From Methylicorpusculum oleiharenae (lineage in GTDB: Bacteria; Pseudomonadota; Gammaproteobacteria; Methylococcales; Methylomonadaceae): a stretch of DNA of 64,000 nucleotides. Under the pieces are notes generated by a model. That model saw only the letters and a list, made by a program, of their open reading frames with translations. It was not told the DNA's origin and made no database searches. The position numbers and the translations under genes were made by a program. The DNA lies in contig NZ_WUTY02000002.1 of NCBI RefSeq assembly GCF_009828925.2, positions 1 through 64,000 on the forward strand. The letters run 5' to 3'. Positions within the stretch are counted from its first letter, which is position 1, and each line of letters opens with the position of its first letter. Shown here one piece after another: positions 42,732 to 51,993 of this stretch.

Positions 42732-44340
42732 GGTTTTCCTCCTTGGTTATCGCTGTTATAGCGTTCTCCGGCTCTGGTTCTTTCTTTTGCTCATTCTTTT
42801 TCTCCTTCTCCTTCTCCTTGTCCTGCTCTGTTTCGCTGTCATTGACCGGGCCGTCCTCATGACTGGGATTGAGTTGGTCATAGTCAGCCAGGTTGACCGC
42901 TTTGATGTGGTACGGCTTGACTTTATCGGGTACCGCGACAGCCAGGGGCGGCGGTTGCCGTTTTTCATCACGCCGGCGTTCCAGGATTTGTTGCACCGCT
43001 TGCGGGTAGGGCGATTGCTGTTTGAGCGCTTCGTCGAGCGCGCTGTGCAATTCGTCCCGGCCATAGTCATCCAATAGCTGATTCAGTAAGCGAAGGGTGG
43101 TGGTTAACACATGACCCCGTTGGATGGCTTGCTGCAGGAAAAGGGGAATATGCGCGGAAGCGGCGCTTAAGCGGTCTTGCCCGCGGTGCTGCTTGGCGTT
43201 GGTTTTTTGCAGCCATAAGGCATTGATATGGCTTTCATCTTCGATTTGCCTGCCTTTATCAAAACTGCGTCGATGTTCGGCAATCACGTGTTCGCCATCT
43301 AGGATGCATAGTTGCTTAAGATCGGCGATCACCGTCAGCGGTTTTTGGACGTGCTGATGCGGAATCGAGTAATCATTCCAGTCAAAGCGGATATAAGGCG
43401 TTTTTCGGGCCGTGACCGGTTTCCTTTCACGGGTATCAAACGGGTTGTCCGGCAGACTGAGTAAACTCGGTTGCTCTTGATGAAAAGCCTCCTTCACCGT
43501 CAACTCGGTATTTTCCGGGCAGCGCCGCTCGCCGCTAACGCCTTGACACCATTGATCGGCCTGTTGATTCAGTTCTTCGAGTGTTTGAAAATGCCGCGCG
43601 GCAAAAAAATTATCCCGGATATAACGAATCGCCCGCTCCACACGGCCTTTTTCATTGCCGCGCGCGACGGCGACCGGGCGTGGCTCAAAGCGATAATGCG
43701 CGGATAAGGCCAGCAACGTGGGATGAAAACGGATGGCGTCGCCTTGGCGTTCCAGCACGGCCGACTTGAGATTGTCATAGAGCAGCACCTTGGGTAAGCC
43801 ATTCCAGGCCTCGAACGCCGCCACATGACCGCGTAAAAAGTTTTCCATTTGTTGATTGAGGTAAAACTGCAAATAGATTTGCCGCGACCAACTTAACACC
43901 ATCACAAACGCCATTAACGGTCGTTTGGCTTTGCCTATGTGAATCGAACCAAAGTGTCCCCAATCGACTTGGGCTTGTTCACCGGATAAGGTTTTTAAGC
44001 GCAAATAGGCTTCCGGCTGTTTGCGCGGGCGCAGTTGACTGATGCGCTGGCGAAACTGGCTGGGGCCACCGGGATAACCCCGTTGTTTCGCCATCTCATA
44101 CAATCTTGCGGCCGTCAGGGTCGGAAACTGCGCCAATGTCGCCATGATAAACGGCAAATACGCATCGATGATCGATGGCCGCGGTGAGCGTTCAACCTTC
44201 GGGAGGCCTGCTTGCGATAACACGCGGTCAACAACAGAATGATGGATGCCCAACTGTGTGGCAATCGTGCCGACTCGCCACTGCTCCACAAAATGATAAC
44301 GCAGTATTTTCGCTTCAATGTCTTTATTTAGGGTCATCAT
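42724..44340 (-). CDS. istA: IS21 transposase IstA
   Basis: The product is about 538 residues. The N-terminal HTH is GTIATQLGIHHSVVDRVLSQ. The rve-type DDE catalytic core carries GEQAQVDWGHFGSI (first Asp), PKVLLYDNLKSAV (second Asp) and NEKGRVERAIRYIRDNFF (Glu). The C-terminal domain is followed by a charged low-complexity tail (SETEQDKEKEKEKKNEQKK). The ATG at 44338-44340 shares a base with the stop of the upstream zinc-finger gene (TGATG), so translation is coupled. IstA cuts and joins the element ends. Confidence 0.95.
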   Translation of the reverse strand: MMTLNKDIEAKILRYHFVEQWRVGTIATQLGIHHSVVDRVLSQAGLPKVERSPRPSIIDAYLPFIMATLAQFPTLTAARLYEMAKQRGYPGGPSQFRQRISQLRPRKQPEAYLRLKTLSGEQAQVDWGHFGSIHIGKAKRPLMAFVMVLSWSRQIYLQFYLNQQMENFLRGHVAAFEAWNGLPKVLLYDNLKSAVLERQGDAIRFHPTLLALSAHYRFEPRPVAVARGNEKGRVERAIRYIRDNFFAARHFQTLEELNQQADQWCQGVSGERRCPENTELTVKEAFHQEQPSLLSLPDNPFDTRERKPVTARKTPYIRFDWNDYSIPHQHVQKPLTVIADLKQLCILDGEHVIAEHRRSFDKGRQIEDESHINALWLQKTNAKQHRGQDRLSAASAHIPLFLQQAIQRGHVLTTTLRLLNQLLDDYGRDELHSALDEALKQQSPYPQAVQQILERRRDEKRQPPPLAVAVPDKVKPYHIKAVNLADYDQLNPSHEDGPVNDSETEQDKEKEKEKKNEQKKEPEPENAITAITKEENHD

Positions 44341-44774
44341 CACCCCTCACCCGCGTAGCGGTTCCGGAATACAGGTAAAATCCGGCCGGCATGGACAAAA
44401 TCCCGGCGTAACAAAGGCGCACAAACGGCACCGCAATGGTGACAACGCAAATGACCGTCCATGAGTTCGATGGTTTCGGTTTTTTCGAGCCCGGTGCGCT
44501 TACGTTTCAGTACATCATGAGCGGTCACCTGTAGGGAACCCTGATGCGTTACTTTTTGTTTCTGTCGTTCTCGAAACCGTTGTTGACGGCTGGCATTATG
44601 GAAGCGTCCTGAGCGTGTGGACTGATATTTTTTCCCGGCGCGCCTGCGGGACTCTAAACGGGCGGACGCGGCGCATCCGCCGGTGCAATAACGCTGACCA
44701 CGATCACAACGTGAGCAGATGATGACCTGTGTATGACAACGGTGACAATAATAAAGGCGGGCGGTGCGGCACAT
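44340..44774 (-). CDS. Zinc-finger accessory protein upstream of istA
   Basis: The product is about 144 residues with paired Cys motifs: YCHRCHTQVIICSRCDRGQR, YCTGGCAASARLESRRRAG, then HLRCHHCGAVCAPL. These probably make two or three zinc fingers, and the middle is very basic (RAGKKYQSTRSGRFHNASRQ). It overlaps the istA start by one base. Such a gene is not part of the classical two-gene IS21 unit and may help DNA targeting. The ATG at 44772-44774 is preferred over a GTG two codons earlier. Confidence 0.65.
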   Translation of the reverse strand: MCRTARLYYCHRCHTQVIICSRCDRGQRYCTGGCAASARLESRRRAGKKYQSTRSGRFHNASRQQRFRERQKQKVTHQGSLQVTAHDVLKRKRTGLEKTETIELMDGHLRCHHCGAVCAPLLRRDFVHAGRILPVFRNRYAGEG

Positions 44775-45076
44775 CGACACAAAGGCCGATGAGGGCTGAA
44801 TTTATTCCTCAGATATGTCACACTGAGGATCGTGCTTCGGCACGGTTTTGGGGGTATGGCGTCAGCGTTGACCGTCAAATCTTTGTGGCGTCATACCTTC
44901 TCTCAACGACACCGCTCTTTATACCGCTGACCGTGTTGTTTTGCTTGATTATTGATGAATGGTGTTCGTGAAAAAACAGCCATCACGATTATTTCAGCAT
45001 GCTATTTAAAGCTGGGGGATAACGGGGGGATTTTACTATTCGGCAAATAACTGCGGATTTGGGCTGGTTTTTACAA

Positions 45077-45110
45077 CTGTACCATAAAAACGGTCGTTTT
45101 TATGGTACAG
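45077..45110. promoter_or_regulatory. Perfect inverted repeat, probable resolvase subsite before tnpA
   Basis: CTGTACCATAAAAACG (45077-45092) and CGTTTTTATGGTACAG (45095-45110) are perfect inverted copies separated by two bases. Similar boxes are found near 41568 and 41621 on the resolvase side. The site sits 53 bp before tnpA and marks the right part of the split res/promoter region. Confidence 0.65.
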
Positions 45111-45162
45111 GTTGTCAGCCTATTGATCTAATCACTTTTGCTTTCAATAAGGTTCTTTATCC

Positions 45163-48156
45163 TTGCCAACGATTCAAGAAACCGCATACCCGCGACTAAA
45201 AAGTCATGTTTCAGTTCGCGATTTGGCTATCATTTATACGCCTAATGTGGATGAATTATCCTTGGCTAAACAAGTAACCCGTGGGGCGGTTGCCCAGTTG
45301 GGATTCCTAGTTCTTTTGAAGATTTTTCAACGCCTAGGATATTTTGTTCCAATCAGCCAAGTACCATCGGCTATCATTGAACATATCGCCGGCGTGGCTC
45401 AGATTCAACCCGCTATCACTGAGCTGGCCGGCTATGATTCGTCTGGAACGCGCAAGCGCCATTTACAAATCATACGCCAGATACTCCATATCAATTGCTA
45501 TGATAAGGATGCCCGCCATATTCTGATGCTGGCCATGAGCCAAGCGGCCAGGACAAAAGAAGAGTTGGCTGATCTTATCAATGTCGGCATTGAAGAATTA
45601 GTGCGTAAGAAATATGAGCTTCCCGCCTTTGACACGTTGGTACGCGGAGCTCGCCATGCACGCACCATTCTCTATCGGCAGTTCTATCAGCAAGCGGATG
45701 CCAGTCTGAGCACAGAAGAAAAGAAACGCATCGAAATGCTGTTTATAGCTGAACCAGAATCGCGTTTTACACCCTGGAATACGCTCAAGCAGGAACCTGA
45801 TAGTCCAACCCTAACGAACCTCAAAGTCTGGTTAGATCGGAAGGCCTGGTTGGCCCAGTATCACATTGATCAACAAGTTCTTGCCGATATTCCTGATGTA
45901 AAAATCCAGCACTTCGCTGCGGAAGCCAGAACCTTGGATGCCGCGAGAATGTTGGAAATCGAACCCAAAAAACGCTTAACTCTGGCGGTTTCGTTGCTGA
46001 AAGTTCAGTCGTATCGAGCCCTGGATGATTTAGCAGAAATGTTCATCAAGCGCATGTCGACCATCCATCAGAAAGGCAAAGATGCGTTAGCAGATTATCA
46101 TGCACGCAACCAACAGCGTGCCGACGAATTAGTACAAACCTTACGCGATTTGGTTATTGCCTACCGCACCGAAGGATCCGCCCAGGATAAGATCACAGCA
46201 ATTGATGCCTTATTGGCAGATCAAGGTGATGTTATTCTCCAACGCTGCGATGATCATATCGCTCATGCGGGCGACAACTACTTTGTATTTCTGTGGCGCT
46301 TCTACAAGAGTCATCGCTCAACGCTTTTTCGCCTACTCAGGTGTATCACGGTGCAGACCACTACCCAGGATACAACATTCGTGGCGGCGCTGCATTTTCT
46401 GCTAGAGAATGAACACAAGACCGGTGAATGGCTGACAACACCAAAATCCCCCTGTCTTGATCTCTCTTGGATGCCGGAAGCCTGGTGGCGTTTGGTTACA
46501 GAGTTGCACAATCATGATGAAACACCAAAACGTTTGCACCGTCGCCATTTCGAACTATGCGTTTTTTCGCAGCTGATGATGGAGCTAAAGTCCGGTGATT
46601 TGTGTATCCTTGGAAGCAATCATTACGCCGACTATCGTGACCAGCTCATCTCCTGGGAGGAGTATCACCGCGATATCGCCGCCTATGGTGAAATGGTCGG
46701 ATTGCCCACCGAAGGCGCTGCTTTCGTAGTGCACATGCAAGCACGATTAACTGAAGTTGCTCAAAAAACTGACCACGCTTTCCCCGATAATACGGATTTA
46801 CGTATTGAGAATGGCGAACCTATTTTACGCCGACCCACGAAAGCAACGACGCCCGCTGGATTACGTAATTTCGAACAACTCGTGGCCGACCGGTTGGAAC
46901 CCACGCATTTATTGGATGTGTTACGTGACACCGAACACTGGTTGAACTGGACGCGATTTTTTGGCCCCATTTCCGGCCACGACACCAAGCTCGACAACCC
47001 TGTTTCACGTTACCTGACCACTACATTCTGCTATGGTTGCCACCTTGGGCCGGCACAAGCAGCGCGTTCACTGGGTAACGTCGACAGACGGCAACTTTCC
47101 TGGATTCATTGGCGGCATATAACAGAGGGAAGCCTTGAAAAAGCGATTCGGGAAATTATCAATGCCTATCACCGTTTCGACCTGCCCAAACACTGGGGGA
47201 CTGGCAAAAATGCCTCCGTCGATGGCACCATGTGGGATCTGTATGAGCAGAATCTATTATCCGAGTACCACATTCGCTATGGCGGATACGGTGGAATTGG
47301 CTATTATCACGTCTCCGACACCTATATAGCGTTGTTCTCAAACTTCATTCCCTGTGGGGTCTGGGAAGCGGTCTACCTGCTTGATGGGTTGCTCAAAAAC
47401 TTTTCCGACATCCAACCCGATACGATTCATGGCGATACCCAGGCGCAAAGTACACCGGTTTTTGCCCTGGCGTCGCTTCTGGGGATTTCCTTGATGCCCA
47501 GAATCCGTAATTGGAAAGATTTAAAAATGTATCGTCCTGACAAAAACAGCACTTACAAGCATATCGATACGCTGTTTTCGGATACCATTGACTGGAAACT
47601 GATCCAGACTCATTTGCCGGATATGTTACGGGTAATTCTTTCTATTAAAGCTGGCAGGATTACTGCGTCAACATTGTTGCGAAAATTGGGAACCTACAGC
47701 AAAAAGAATAGGCTATATCAGGCGTTTCGTGAGCTTGGGCGTGTTATCCGAACCGAATTTTTGTTGAAATACATCAGTGACTCTGAATTGCGTGTACTTA
47801 TCCAGGCAGCGACTAACAAAAGCGAGGCATTCAATGGATTTTCGCAGTGGCTAGCTTTCGGAGGTGATGGCACAATATCGACAAATGACCGGGATGAGCA
47901 GCGCAAAATCATTAAGTACAACCATCTCGTGGCTAACTGCCTAATTTTCTACAATGTATTCTCTATCAGTCGAGTATTGCAAGATTTACAGCGTGAAAAC
48001 TATCCGCTGGAACCTTGGCACATAGCCGCACTGAGCCCATATTTGACTTGGCATATCAATCGTTTTGGTCGGTACGATTTGGATATGGAAAAACAGCCAC
48101 CAGAATTGCTCTACGACCTATGGACACATGAGAGTCAAATCCTTATGGCCCAATAA
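45163..48156 (+). CDS. tnpA: Tn3-family transposase
   Basis: The 997-residue protein shows the Tn3 TnpA layout: a DNA-binding N-terminal half (GYFVPISQVPSAIIEHIAGV), and the DDE C-terminal domain with KNASVDGTMWDLYEQNLLSE (first Asp), GVWEAVYLLDGLL, DTIHGDTQAQSTPVFALASL (second Asp), and IKYNHLVANCLIFYNVFSIS. The final residues KYNHLVAN...ISRVL are typical of the family. The start is a TTG at 45163 (MPTIQETAYPRLK), with AAGG about 10 bases upstream; no nearby ATG fits. It appears complete, so the transposon may be mobile. Confidence 0.95.
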   Translation: MPTIQETAYPRLKSHVSVRDLAIIYTPNVDELSLAKQVTRGAVAQLGFLVLLKIFQRLGYFVPISQVPSAIIEHIAGVAQIQPAITELAGYDSSGTRKRHLQIIRQILHINCYDKDARHILMLAMSQAARTKEELADLINVGIEELVRKKYELPAFDTLVRGARHARTILYRQFYQQADASLSTEEKKRIEMLFIAEPESRFTPWNTLKQEPDSPTLTNLKVWLDRKAWLAQYHIDQQVLADIPDVKIQHFAAEARTLDAARMLEIEPKKRLTLAVSLLKVQSYRALDDLAEMFIKRMSTIHQKGKDALADYHARNQQRADELVQTLRDLVIAYRTEGSAQDKITAIDALLADQGDVILQRCDDHIAHAGDNYFVFLWRFYKSHRSTLFRLLRCITVQTTTQDTTFVAALHFLLENEHKTGEWLTTPKSPCLDLSWMPEAWWRLVTELHNHDETPKRLHRRHFELCVFSQLMMELKSGDLCILGSNHYADYRDQLISWEEYHRDIAAYGEMVGLPTEGAAFVVHMQARLTEVAQKTDHAFPDNTDLRIENGEPILRRPTKATTPAGLRNFEQLVADRLEPTHLLDVLRDTEHWLNWTRFFGPISGHDTKLDNPVSRYLTTTFCYGCHLGPAQAARSLGNVDRRQLSWIHWRHITEGSLEKAIREIINAYHRFDLPKHWGTGKNASVDGTMWDLYEQNLLSEYHIRYGGYGGIGYYHVSDTYIALFSNFIPCGVWEAVYLLDGLLKNFSDIQPDTIHGDTQAQSTPVFALASLLGISLMPRIRNWKDLKMYRPDKNSTYKHIDTLFSDTIDWKLIQTHLPDMLRVILSIKAGRITASTLLRKLGTYSKKNRLYQAFRELGRVIRTEFLLKYISDSELRVLIQAATNKSEAFNGFSQWLAFGGDGTISTNDRDEQRKIIKYNHLVANCLIFYNVFSISRVLQDLQRENYPLEPWHIAALSPYLTWHINRFGRYDLDMEKQPPELLYDLWTHESQILMAQ

Positions 48157-51100
48157 TGAAGGAATCGTTGTCGTACCCCCGCAACGTCCCCCGACGCTAG
48201 ATAAATCGTTTCTACGCTGATTTGTTTGCCCGGATAATACTGCTGGGCACCTCGCCGCAGCAGAGCGTAAAGAGGCTGATCGAGTTCCGATTTCGTTTTC
48301 TTGCCGGTGCGGTTCCGCTGCGCCCGCACAACGCCTTCCGGAGTAATTATGACCCGATCAGGAGTAACGGATACGACCGACGTCCCGAGTGTGACTTTCC
48401 ATTCCTGGCGTTCATATGCTCCGACTTCCCCCGTGATCGCAGCCGCCATTGCCCGTACCATTCTTTCAGCCACGTCCCGGTAATAAGCTTCGAATCCGTG
48501 GCCCACTGGTCCTCGCGCCGCCCACTCCGTTTGAAGACGTTCTAACCCAGCCGCAAGGTCCACATTCCGTTCCGCTTGCCGTTCGCTTTCAAGCCAGCCG
48601 AAGGTGGCATAAACGCAACGGTGAAATTGCACATACGGCGTCTCGTTGCGCCCCCCGCGCAATCCTTCAACAATTTCGTATCGATATCGCGCCGGGCAAT
48701 TCATGTAAATCGATAATTCGCGCTCTGGATAGGTATCCCGTCTCGCCTGGGGAATTTTCATCAAAGGTGGCGCAAAGGATTTTCCTGAGCCACTGAACCT
48801 GACGTTCGGCAGACGAACAATGTCGAGAAATTTTGAGGCGCTCGCATTTTGCTTGGCGTAGCGCTCTGCGCGGCTCAGCGAGAGATAGTCCCGCGCCCGC
48901 GATAATGCGACGAAAAATAGGCACTCCTCTTCTGCGTCGTGATCACCTGAAAGAGACAAGAGTTCCGTCAATGTATCTGGAGGTGGACAACGAACTCCTT
49001 GCCTAGTCGTTGGCATATAGCGTGTAGCAAGTGCAGGTAAATGCACCGCTCCAAATTCAAGGCCTTTGCTTCCATGAATCGTCAGGACGCGCACAGCGTC
49101 AATATCGGAGGCTTCCGACGAAACAGCACGAAATACACTGTCTTGATTGAGCGCCTCCAGGCGCCGGATGCGGGCTAGAAACCGTTTGCGATCATGTACT
49201 CCAGCCGTATATTGCTCACCGCATACTTTTAGCAATTGATAGATTGCGATCAGTTTCTGACGCGATGCCGCATCATTGGCTTCAAGGAGCGGCCTGAGGT
49301 ACGAACTTCTTTCAAATAGCCACGTCGTCAGGTAAATCCACGGCGGAGCCTGCTCTAATCCTTTGAGTTGATCGCCGAGACGCGTAAGCCCAACCCGCCC
49401 TTCGGTGCTAATGTCTGAAATCTCGTTCACACGGCTTAGGGCCTCAATGATTGAGATATTGGATGCTTCGGCCCAATGGCGGCATTTGATGGCGTCTTCT
49501 CGAGCGACTGCATATTCCGGGAGTTCGGCAATCCGTGCTAGACCGACATTCCCGTACTCACTGTCAAGGGCGATGAGGGAAAGCAAATCCCTGATTTCTT
49601 TACGCTCGAAAAGGTCGCCCAAGTATAGCAACGGAACGCCTAGATGTTCTAGAGCTACCGTGAGTCGCGCAAGCGTCAAGTGCGTTCTTGCGAGAATAAC
49701 CTGATCGCTATATGTAATGCCAAGTTCGCGAAACTGCTCAATCTGACTTGCGATATATTCCGCCTCCGCCGCGACCGTTGGTGCAACCGCCATCGTTACA
49801 GAGCCGCCAACATCACGAAATGCCTCCCATTTGCCACGCTGTGAGCCATCGCCCATCGAAGACGAGAAGGTCTCGAAAGCGCGGACGATTGGGGCGTGTG
49901 AGCGGTAGTTTGTAGAAAGGGAATGAGATTTTCCAGCAAACTCATCCGGGAAGCGCGTCACATTGGATGGCTCTGCGCCCCGAAAGCGGTAAATTGATTG
50001 GCGCTGGTCTGCCACAACCCATGGCACCGCGCCCTGTTTACAGATTTCCCGCAGCATCCGTGCGCTTGCAAGGTTAACGTCTTGGTATTCGTCGACATGA
50101 ATGACCTTGAACTGTGAGATGTAAGCTTGAACATCTTTGTTAGATTCGATGAGTTTGCTTGCAAGTAATACTAGGTCGCCAAAATCAACGGCATCAGCAT
50201 CCTTAAGCGCTTCTTCATAGACACGATAGATGTGAGCGATTTCCAGCGCCTTTTCGGCGGCTGCAATGGCGTCTTCGTTTCCGGAGGCCAGAGCAGAGGC
50301 ATAGGACGTATTCGCCTCCCTTCGATACTCTTCAGGTGAAATCAGCTCATCTTTGCACCGAGAAATCGCACGAAGAACATGCGTAAGCTCGTAAGCTGGT
50401 TCATACAGATTTTGAAAATGATTGAGGGACAACTTCTCCAAATTAACCTCGAGAAGCGCCAGCGCACTCGCTTCATCGATAATCTTCACCTGCGGTGAGC
50501 GCCCAATACCCGAGGGCCAGCGCGTGATGAGTTCCAGCCCAAAAGAATGAAAGGTTCCGACCCACATCTCCACGGATGCTTTTGCATCCATTGCGGACAA
50601 GCGTTCGTGCATCTCTTCCGCGGCCTTGTTGGAGAATGTCAAGGCAAGAATACTTGCGGGTGCTATACCCGACGCAAGGCAGTGCTTGATTCTGTGCACA
50701 AGTGTACGGGTCTTACCAGTTCCTGGGCCGGCGTCAACTAGTAGAGCCCCAGCGTCCCATGTTGCTGCGGTCTTTTGGCTGGAATCGAGCTCAATCTTTG
50801 CGCCCGGCTCCTGCTTAGCGGGCTCCCTGAGCGGGGGCAAGAGTAAAGTGCGGATAATTTGGTTTAATACCAGTCTGACTGGCAACTTGAGGTCGTTTGC
50901 GATTTGAGTCGGACGGCATCCATGAATAACGTATTGCTCACGCGCCCAGTCGGCGGGGCAGAGAAATTCCCCTGCAAAGACGTCGGCTTGCACTTCCTGC
51001 CGCTGTCGGGAAGAGTAGCCCTCGACTTTTCCTGCCGCACCTTCGACAGGGTCTCCACCCAATCCTGCATACGAAATGGTCACCTCATGCGATGGATCAG

Positions 51101-51377
51101 TATGCAGTTCGTAGTGCCCTATTTCGTGCGCGATAACTACCTGCTCTTCTTCCGGGTCCTGGCCCGAGGCGACATTGACAACTTGGGCGGTCCGTTCAAG
51201 TGAGCCAAACACCTCCTCTCCAAATCGTGTGCCGGGCGCATAGTAGCTTTTTTCAAGATCGAGAATTTGAAGTGCAGCATCGATAAGTGCATTCGCGCGG
51301 CGGTCGCCATTCGTCGCTGTAAGGGCTTTCGTATGGAGTTGACGCGCGTTGCGTCTTATCTCGATCCATGTATCCAT
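48135..51377 (-). CDS. ImmA metallopeptidase-UvrD helicase-PD-(D/E)XK nuclease fusion, 3' end cut by transposon
   Basis: The 1080-residue protein joins three parts. Residues 1-190 are an ImmA/IrrE zinc peptidase with HEIGHYELH (His84, His88) and a downstream acidic helix QEVQADVFAGEFL. Residues 195-860 are a UvrD/Rep-type superfamily-1 helicase: Walker A DAGPGTGKT (215-223), GTFHSFGLE, DEYQD (429-433), TIHGSKGLEF and FVALSRARDYL. Residues 890-1065 are a RecB/PDDEXK-like nuclease (YMNCPARYRYEIVEG with the start of a nuclease fold, then PLYALLRRGAQQYYPGK). The last 15 or so codons are transposon terminal repeat (GVRQRFLHYWAIRI), so the natural C-terminus is missing. It is the third gene of an operon with an HTH-like and a sigma-like gene. 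Confidence 0.88.
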   Translation of the reverse strand: MDTWIEIRRNARQLHTKALTATNGDRRANALIDAALQILDLEKSYYAPGTRFGEEVFGSLERTAQVVNVASGQDPEEEQVVIAHEIGHYELHTDPSHEVTISYAGLGGDPVEGAAGKVEGYSSRQRQEVQADVFAGEFLCPADWAREQYVIHGCRPTQIANDLKLPVRLVLNQIIRTLLLPPLREPAKQEPGAKIELDSSQKTAATWDAGALLVDAGPGTGKTRTLVHRIKHCLASGIAPASILALTFSNKAAEEMHERLSAMDAKASVEMWVGTFHSFGLELITRWPSGIGRSPQVKIIDEASALALLEVNLEKLSLNHFQNLYEPAYELTHVLRAISRCKDELISPEEYRREANTSYASALASGNEDAIAAAEKALEIAHIYRVYEEALKDADAVDFGDLVLLASKLIESNKDVQAYISQFKVIHVDEYQDVNLASARMLREICKQGAVPWVVADQRQSIYRFRGAEPSNVTRFPDEFAGKSHSLSTNYRSHAPIVRAFETFSSSMGDGSQRGKWEAFRDVGGSVTMAVAPTVAAEAEYIASQIEQFRELGITYSDQVILARTHLTLARLTVALEHLGVPLLYLGDLFERKEIRDLLSLIALDSEYGNVGLARIAELPEYAVAREDAIKCRHWAEASNISIIEALSRVNEISDISTEGRVGLTRLGDQLKGLEQAPPWIYLTTWLFERSSYLRPLLEANDAASRQKLIAIYQLLKVCGEQYTAGVHDRKRFLARIRRLEALNQDSVFRAVSSEASDIDAVRVLTIHGSKGLEFGAVHLPALATRYMPTTRQGVRCPPPDTLTELLSLSGDHDAEEECLFFVALSRARDYLSLSRAERYAKQNASASKFLDIVRLPNVRFSGSGKSFAPPLMKIPQARRDTYPERELSIYMNCPARYRYEIVEGLRGGRNETPYVQFHRCVYATFGWLESERQAERNVDLAAGLERLQTEWAARGPVGHGFEAYYRDVAERMVRAMAAAITGEVGAYERQEWKVTLGTSVVSVTPDRVIITPEGVVRAQRNRTGKKTKSELDQPLYALLRRGAQQYYPGKQISVETIYLASGDVAGVRQRFLHYWAIRI

Positions 51378-51381
51378 TCAG

Positions 51382-51993
51382 TCAGTCCTCGTCAAGCCAG
51401 TACCGAATTTCCTCGTTTGACATACCACTTGTCCTGATAACTTCTGCAAATGGCCGAGCGATGACCGCAGAAATATTTCTTGCTTTGGCCATGCCTAGTT
51501 TTGGCTGACCAAGTGCATATTGGAGCAGATCACGAACTTTATCGGCGGGAATTGCGAGGGTACGTTGTAACGCTTCAGTCATCCTCTGACTAAGCGGAGG
51601 CGAAACTCGTCCGCCAAAAAGATCGGCAATGATGCTTCGACGAATGTCGATTTCATTAGCTAAAGAGGGAATCGTTTTCCCGCGTGCCTCCAATACCGCT
51701 TCAAATGACTGATACGTAACCGATTCAGAGGCGGCGTTTTCAAGGTCAGCGGAATAAAGTGCGCTTAAGGCGCGGCTATAACCCTGCCGGAACACAGTAT
51801 CAGGCACTTCCATCGGATTTTCTTCTTCGTCAGCCATATCCCGCGTAATCCCAGCATGAATACGAATGTCTTCCGCAAATTGCGGATATCTGCGTACCCA
51901 TGTCGAAATGTCATCGGCAGTCGGCCGAGAACATTTCTGATGAAACGCGAACAACACGTCGTCGCGGTCGGCATTTACATTGTTGTAGGTCAT
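51382..51993 (-). CDS. HTH-like regulator between sigma-like and helicase genes
   Basis: The product is about 203 residues. The ATG at 51991-51993 overlaps the sigma-like stop (ATGA); an upstream frame is longer but lies inside that gene. The N-terminal part is ADDISTWVRRYPQFAEDIRI, and the middle has an XRE-type pattern FEAVLEARGKTIPSLANEID, IRRSIIADLFGGRVSPPLS. The end is helical (GMAKARNISAVIARPFAEVI). It ends 4 bp before the helicase fusion. HTH proteins beside ImmA peptidases are usually their substrates or partners, so it may be a repressor cleaved by the peptidase domain; this is inference. Confidence 0.65.
   Translation of the reverse strand: MTYNNVNADRDDVLFAFHQKCSRPTADDISTWVRRYPQFAEDIRIHAGITRDMADEEENPMEVPDTVFRQGYSRALSALYSADLENAASESVTYQSFEAVLEARGKTIPSLANEIDIRRSIIADLFGGRVSPPLSQRMTEALQRTLAIPADKVRDLLQYALGQPKLGMAKARNISAVIARPFAEVIRTSGMSNEEIRYWLDED

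Larger units (their letters stand above)
41686..45078. mobile_element. IS21-family insertion sequence with accessory genes
   Basis: The left end TGTTGTTAACG...CCGCAACTATTTGCCG and the reverse complement of the right end (AGTTGTAAAAACC...CCGCAGTTATTTGCCG) align over about 50 bases, so these are the subterminal inverted repeats of the element. It carries istA, istB, a zinc-finger gene before istA and a 63-codon gene after istB, all on the minus strand with overlapping ends. Exact termini and target duplication could not be fixed. It sits in the res region of the Tn3-type transposon. Confidence 0.8.
40557..48180. mobile_element. Tn3-family transposon, about 7.6 kb, with an IS21 insertion
   Basis: The ends are inverted repeats of about 38 bp: GGGGTACGACAACGATTCCT at 40557 and the same sequence in inverted orientation ending at 48179/48180, with about two internal mismatches. 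Inside lie a serine resolvase gene (minus), a res region, and a Tn3-type transposase (plus), separated by an IS21-family element. The 5-bp flanks (ATAGT on the left, GCAAC or CGCAA on the right) do not match, so no target duplication is visible. Both neighbouring genes are truncated. Tn3 elements usually leave a 5-bp duplication, so one flank was probably deleted or recombined. Confidence 0.92.
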
